Shown piece by piece: positions 6,352 through 9,968 of a DNA stretch of 9,968 nucleotides. The first letter of the stretch is position 1. Each line of letters starts with the position of its first letter. A program made the translations under genes and the position numbers. The notes under the pieces were generated by a model. That model saw only the letters and a list, made by a program, of their open reading frames with translations. It ran no database searches and was not told where the DNA came from. Source of the stretch: Paracoccaceae bacterium (GTDB lineage Bacteria > Pseudomonadota > Alphaproteobacteria > Rhodobacterales > Rhodobacteraceae); the NCBI GenBank assembly GCA_006227805.1, contig SBFT01000236.1, positions 1 to 9,968 of the forward strand. Direction: 5' to 3'.

Positions 6352-9315
6352 ATGACGGACCAAAGCTCCAACGACCTGTTTCATGCCTCCAGCTTCATGC
6401 AGGGGCACAATGCGGAATACCTCGAACAGATGTATGCCCGCTATGCCGGCGACCCGAACGCGGTCGACGAGGCCTGGGCCGCCTTCTTCCGGGCGCTGGG
6501 GGACGCCGAACTGGACGTCAAGCGCGAGGCGCAGGGGCCGAGCTGGGCGCGCCGCGATTGGCCGCCCACGCCGACCGACGACCTGACCGCCGCCCTGACC
6601 GGCGACTGGGGCCCGGCCGCCGCCGAGGCGAAGGGTGCCGCCGACAAGATCCGCGCGAAGGCCGCCGAGAAGGGCGTCGAGGTCAGCGACGACCAGGTGA
6701 AACGCGCGGTGCTGGATTCGATCCGCGCGCTGATGCTGATCCGCGCCTACCGGATCCGCGGCCACCTGATCGCCGACATCGACCCGCTGGGCATGCGCGA
6801 CCAGACCCCGCACCCGGAACTGGAACCCAAGTCCTACGGCTTCACCGAGGCCGACATGGACCGCCCGATCTTCATCGACAACGTGCTGGGGCTCCAGGTC
6901 GCGTCCATGCGCCAGATCGTGGACATCGTGAAGCGCACCTATTGCGGCACCTTCGCGCTGCAGTACATGCACATCTCGAACCCCGAGGAAGCCGCCTGGC
7001 TGAAGGAGCGGATCGAGGGGTACGGCAAGGAGATCGCCTTCACCCGCGAGGGGCGCAAGGCCATCCTGAACAAGATGGTCGAAGCCGAGGGCTTCGAGAA
7101 GTTCCTGCACGTGAAATACACCGGCACCAAGCGCTTTGGCCTCGACGGCGGCGAGGCGCTGATCCCCGCGATGGAACAGATCATCAAGCGCGGCGGCAAC
7201 CTGGGCCTGAAGGAGATCGTGATCGGGATGCCTCACCGGGGCCGCCTGAACATCCTGGCCAACGTGATGCGCAAGCCCTATCGCGCGATCTTCAACGAGT
7301 TTCAGGGCGGCAGCTTCAAGCCCGAGGATGTCGACGGATCGGGCGACGTGAAGTATCACCTGGGCGCGTCCAGCGACCGGGAATTCGACGGCAACGTGGT
7401 GCACCTGTCCCTGACCGCGAACCCCAGCCACCTGGAAGCGGTGAACCCCGTCGTCCTGGGCAAGGTCCGCGCCAAGCAGGACCAGATCGGAGATGCCGAC
7501 CGCAGCAAGGTGATGGCGGTCCTGCTGCACGGCGACGCGGCCTTCGCGGGCCAGGGCGTCGTGGCCGAGGGGCTGCAATTGTCCGGCATCCGCGGCCACC
7601 GCACCGGCGGCACCATGCATATCGTCGTCAACAACCAGATCGGCTTCACCACGGCGCCGCACTTCTCGCGCTCGTCGCCCTATCCGACCGACATCGCGCT
7701 GATGGTCGAGGCGCCGATCTTCCACGTCAACGGCGACGACCCCGAGGCGGTGGTCCATGCCGCCAAGGTCGCGACCGAGTTCCGCCAGAAGTTCCACAAG
7801 GACGTGGTCATCGACATCTTCTGCTATCGCCGCTTCGGTCACAACGAAGGCGACGAGCCGATGTTCACCAACCCGATCATGTACAAGCGCATCAAGTCGC
7901 ACAAGACGACGCTGGCGCTCTATACCGAGCGGCTGGTCAAGGACGGCCTGATCCCCGAGGGCGAGATCGAGGACATGAAGGCCGCCTTCCAGGCCCACCT
8001 GAACGAGGAGTTCGAGGCCGGCAAGGACTACAAGCCCAACAAGGCCGACTGGCTGGACGGACGCTGGTCGCACCTGGACCGCAACCGCGAGGAATACGTG
8101 CGCGGCAACACCGCCATCGCGCCCGAGACCCTGGCCGAGGTGGGCGCCGCCCTGACCCGCGTGCCCGAGGGCTTTCCGCTGCACAAGACGGTCGAGCGCC
8201 TTCTGGACACCCGCAAGGAGATGTTCGCGACCGGCAAGGGCTTCGACTGGGCCACGGGCGAGGCGCTGGCCTTCGGATCGCTGCTGACCGAAGGCTATCC
8301 GGTGCGCCTGGCGGGCCAGGATTCGACCCGCGGCACCTTCAGCCAACGCCATTCCGGCCTCATCAACCAGGACACCGAGGAACGCCATTATCCGCTGAAC
8401 CACATCCGCGAGGGCCAGGCGCGCTACGAAGTCATCGACTCGATGCTGTCGGAATATGCGGTGCTGGGCTTCGAATACGGCTATTCGCTGGCCGAACCCA
8501 ATGCCCTGGTGATGTGGGAAGCGCAGTTCGGCGATTTCGCCAATGGCGCGCAGATCATGTTCGACCAGTTCATCTCGTCGGGCGAATCGAAATGGCTGCG
8601 GATGTCGGGCCTTGTGGTCCTCTTGCCGCATGGCTTCGAAGGGCAAGGGCCCGAACATTCCAGCGCGCGGCTGGAACGCTTCCTTCAGATGTGCGGCCAG
8701 GACAACTGGATCGTGGCCAACTGCACGACCCCCGCGAACTATTTCCACATCCTGCGCCGCCAGATCCACCGCGACTTCCGCAAGCCCCTGATCCTGATGA
8801 CGCCGAAATCGCTTCTGCGTCACAAGATGGCGATTTCCGCGGCCGAGGATTTCACGACCGGATCCTCGTTCCACCGCGTGCTGTGGGACGATGCCGAGAA
8901 GGGCTATTCGACCACCAGGCTGAAGCCAGACAACAAGATCAAGCGCGTGGTGATGTGCTCCGGCAAGGTCTATTTCGACCTGCTGGAGGAACGCGACGCG
9001 CGTGGCATCGACGACATCTACCTGCTGCGGATCGAGCAGTTCTATCCCTTCCCGGCGCTGTCGCTGGTCAAGGAACTCGAACGCTTCAAGGGCGCCCAGA
9101 TGATCTGGTGCCAGGAAGAGCCCAAGAACCAGGGCGCCTGGACCTTCATCGAACCCAATATCGAATGGGTGCTCGAACGCATCGGCGCCAAGCACAAACG
9201 CCCGGTCTACGTGGGCCGCGCCACCAGCGCCTCGCCCGCGACGGGCCTGGCCAGCCAGCACAAGGCACAACAAGAGGCCCTCGTGAACGAGGCCCTGACG
9301 ATCGAAGGAAACTGA
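6352..9315 (+). CDS. sucA: 2-oxoglutarate dehydrogenase, E1 component (thiamine diphosphate-dependent)
   Basis: E1 subunit of the 2-oxoglutarate dehydrogenase complex: it decarboxylates 2-oxoglutarate and passes the succinyl group to the lipoyl arm of SucB. It has 987 residues, a little longer than the E. coli enzyme and usual for alphaproteobacteria. The N-terminal FMQGHNAEYLEQMY (15-28) is the conserved segment thought to contact the E2 core. GMPHRGRLN with His295 is an active-site motif. The ThDP-binding pattern spans HGDAAFAGQG (393-402) to NNQIGFTT (427-434), and FGHNEGDEP (495-503) is conserved. The transketolase-like pyrimidine domain follows, with SQRHSGLINQDTEERHYPLNHI encoded around 8341-8406, and then the C-terminal E1o domain. 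The ribosome site AAGGA (6337-6341) supports ATG 6352. The sucB start is 4 bp after its stop. Confidence 0.98.
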   Translation: MTDQSSNDLFHASSFMQGHNAEYLEQMYARYAGDPNAVDEAWAAFFRALGDAELDVKREAQGPSWARRDWPPTPTDDLTAALTGDWGPAAAEAKGAADKIRAKAAEKGVEVSDDQVKRAVLDSIRALMLIRAYRIRGHLIADIDPLGMRDQTPHPELEPKSYGFTEADMDRPIFIDNVLGLQVASMRQIVDIVKRTYCGTFALQYMHISNPEEAAWLKERIEGYGKEIAFTREGRKAILNKMVEAEGFEKFLHVKYTGTKRFGLDGGEALIPAMEQIIKRGGNLGLKEIVIGMPHRGRLNILANVMRKPYRAIFNEFQGGSFKPEDVDGSGDVKYHLGASSDREFDGNVVHLSLTANPSHLEAVNPVVLGKVRAKQDQIGDADRSKVMAVLLHGDAAFAGQGVVAEGLQLSGIRGHRTGGTMHIVVNNQIGFTTAPHFSRSSPYPTDIALMVEAPIFHVNGDDPEAVVHAAKVATEFRQKFHKDVVIDIFCYRRFGHNEGDEPMFTNPIMYKRIKSHKTTLALYTERLVKDGLIPEGEIEDMKAAFQAHLNEEFEAGKDYKPNKADWLDGRWSHLDRNREEYVRGNTAIAPETLAEVGAALTRVPEGFPLHKTVERLLDTRKEMFATGKGFDWATGEALAFGSLLTEGYPVRLAGQDSTRGTFSQRHSGLINQDTEERHYPLNHIREGQARYEVIDSMLSEYAVLGFEYGYSLAEPNALVMWEAQFGDFANGAQIMFDQFISSGESKWLRMSGLVVLLPHGFEGQGPEHSSARLERFLQMCGQDNWIVANCTTPANYFHILRRQIHRDFRKPLILMTPKSLLRHKMAISAAEDFTTGSSFHRVLWDDAEKGYSTTRLKPDNKIKRVVMCSGKVYFDLLEERDARGIDDIYLLRIEQFYPFPALSLVKELERFKGAQMIWCQEEPKNQGAWTFIEPNIEWVLERIGAKHKRPVYVGRATSASPATGLASQHKAQQEALVNEALTIEGN
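9304..9309 (+). promoter_or_regulatory. sucB ribosome binding site inside the end of sucA
   Basis: GAAGGA lies within the last codons of sucA, 10 nt before the sucB ATG at 9320. The genes are 4 bp apart, so the two subunits are almost certainly translated from the same message, possibly coupled. Confidence 0.65.
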
Positions 9316-9319
9316 CCCG

Positions 9320-9968
9320 ATGACCACCGAAGTCCGTGTGCCCACCCTGGGCGAAAGCGTCACCGAAGCGACCGTCGCGACCTGGTTCAAGAAACCCGGC
9401 GACGCGGTCGCCGTGGACGAAATGCTGTGCGAACTGGAAACCGACAAGGTGACGGTCGAAGTCCCGGCCCCCACCGCCGGCACGATGGGCGAGATCGTCG
9501 CCGCCGAGGGCGAGACCGTCGGCGTCAACGCGCTGCTGGCCACGATCCAGGAAGGCAAGGGCGCGCCCCGGGGCGAAGCCCCCGCCGCCCGGGCCGAGAA
9601 GGCCGCACCCGCCGCCGACGCGGCGCCGGTCGATGTCATGGTGCCCACCCTGGGCGAAAGCGTGACCGAGGCCACCGTCAGCACCTGGTTCAAGAAGGAG
9701 GGCGACACCGTCGCCCAGGACGAGATGCTGTGCGAGCTGGAAACCGACAAGGTGACCATCGAGGTGCCGGCACCTGCTGCCGGCCGCCTTGCCGAGATCG
9801 TCGCGAAGGAAGGCGACACCGTGGGCGTCAACGCCCTTCTCGCCCAGATCGCCGAGGCCGGAAATGCCGGCCCCGAGGAAGTAACCCCGAAGAAAAGCGC
9901 CGAGGCCGCGCCGAAAGCCGAAGAGGGCAAGATGTCTGGAAAGAAGACCGATGTAATGGTTCCCACGC
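9320..9968 (+). CDS. sucB: Dihydrolipoyllysine-residue succinyltransferase (E2 of 2-oxoglutarate dehydrogenase), N-terminal part
   Basis: The E2 subunit forms the core of the complex and carries the succinyl group on lipoyl-lysine to CoA. Only 216 codons are inside the window; the gene runs off the end. It starts MTTEVRVPTLGESVTEATV, a typical E2o lipoyl domain, and follows sucA by 4 bp, which supports the assignment over pyruvate dehydrogenase E2. Two complete lipoyl domains are visible, at residues 4-79 (lipoyl Lys43 in ETDKV) and 105-180 (Lys144), joined by an Ala/Pro-rich linker (80-104). By my count 16 of 76 aligned residues differ. After a charged linker (181-209) the sequence DVMVPT at 211-216 restarts the same motif, implying a third lipoyl domain. 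The peripheral-subunit-binding and catalytic domains must lie downstream. Most characterised E2o proteins have one lipoyl domain. Confidence 0.95.
   Translation, partial: MTTEVRVPTLGESVTEATVATWFKKPGDAVAVDEMLCELETDKVTVEVPAPTAGTMGEIVAAEGETVGVNALLATIQEGKGAPRGEAPAARAEKAAPAADAAPVDVMVPTLGESVTEATVSTWFKKEGDTVAQDEMLCELETDKVTIEVPAPAAGRLAEIVAKEGDTVGVNALLAQIAEAGNAGPEEVTPKKSAEAAPKAEEGKMSGKKTDVMVPT
9329..9968 (+). repeat. Tandem in-frame lipoyl-domain coding repeats in sucB
   Basis: The coding unit beginning at 9329 recurs at 9632 (offset 303 bp, 101 codons) and again begins at 9950 (offset 318 bp). The first two copies share an identical 23-bp stretch (9338-9360 and 9641-9663) and the 19-bp TGGAAACCGACAAGGTGAC around the lipoyl-lysine codon. 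The third copy is visible only for its first 19 bases and is less similar at third positions (GTA and GTT codons). This indicates internal duplication of the lipoyl domain within the gene. Confidence 0.9.

Noticed and set aside
6322..9966. A 1214-codon open frame on the minus strand across sucA and sucB
   Set aside because: It is antisense to two well-recognised genes. Long antisense frames are expected in very GC-rich coding DNA because stop codons are rare in that register. Its translation is low-complexity and matches no family I recognise.

Overview
The window looks like a chromosomal piece of an alphaproteobacterium, most likely a Rhodobacteraceae member such as Paracoccus or a relative. 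It has very high GC with strong G/C bias at third codon positions. The order mdh - sucC - sucD - sucA - sucB on one strand is typical of alphaproteobacterial TCA-cycle clusters, and SucA and SucB have an alphaproteobacterial look. Genus is inferred from gene order and protein character only. All supported genes are on the + strand.

Layout. (1) 1-603 is the C-terminal part of malate dehydrogenase (mdh), closed by a clear intrinsic terminator at 632-662. (2) 711-1555 is a two-gene unit: a 57-residue basic protein too short to be found easily, whose stop overlaps the GTG start of a class I SAM-dependent methyltransferase. (3) 1651-3018 is a class III PLP-dependent aminotransferase of unassigned substrate. 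These three genes sit between mdh and the suc genes. (4) 3019-3256 is the control region of the suc operon. It holds two copies of a 10-bp palindrome (TGTGATCACA and CGTGATCACA) 21 bp apart, then a second type of palindrome overlapping a plausible -35 box, then a -10-like box. (5) 3257-9968 is the suc operon: sucC (succinyl-CoA ligase beta), a second SAM methyltransferase with an N-terminal cysteine cluster, sucD (succinyl-CoA ligase alpha), a 121-bp spacer able to form two GC-rich stem-loops, sucA (2-oxoglutarate dehydrogenase E1), and the start of sucB (E2, dihydrolipoyl succinyltransferase), cut by the window end.

How it works together. SucA and SucB, with an E3 probably encoded downstream, convert 2-oxoglutarate to succinyl-CoA. 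SucC/SucD convert succinyl-CoA to succinate with nucleoside triphosphate formation. Mdh closes the cycle by oxidising malate to oxaloacetate.

Most of the window is conventional central metabolism. The points that deserve attention are the methyltransferase wedged between the two subunit genes of succinyl-CoA ligase, the paired palindromes before sucC, the structured sucD-sucA spacer, and SucB, which has two complete lipoyl domains and appears to begin a third where the window ends. I found no mobile element, CRISPR array, tRNA or rRNA, and no convincing sign of an entirely new system.
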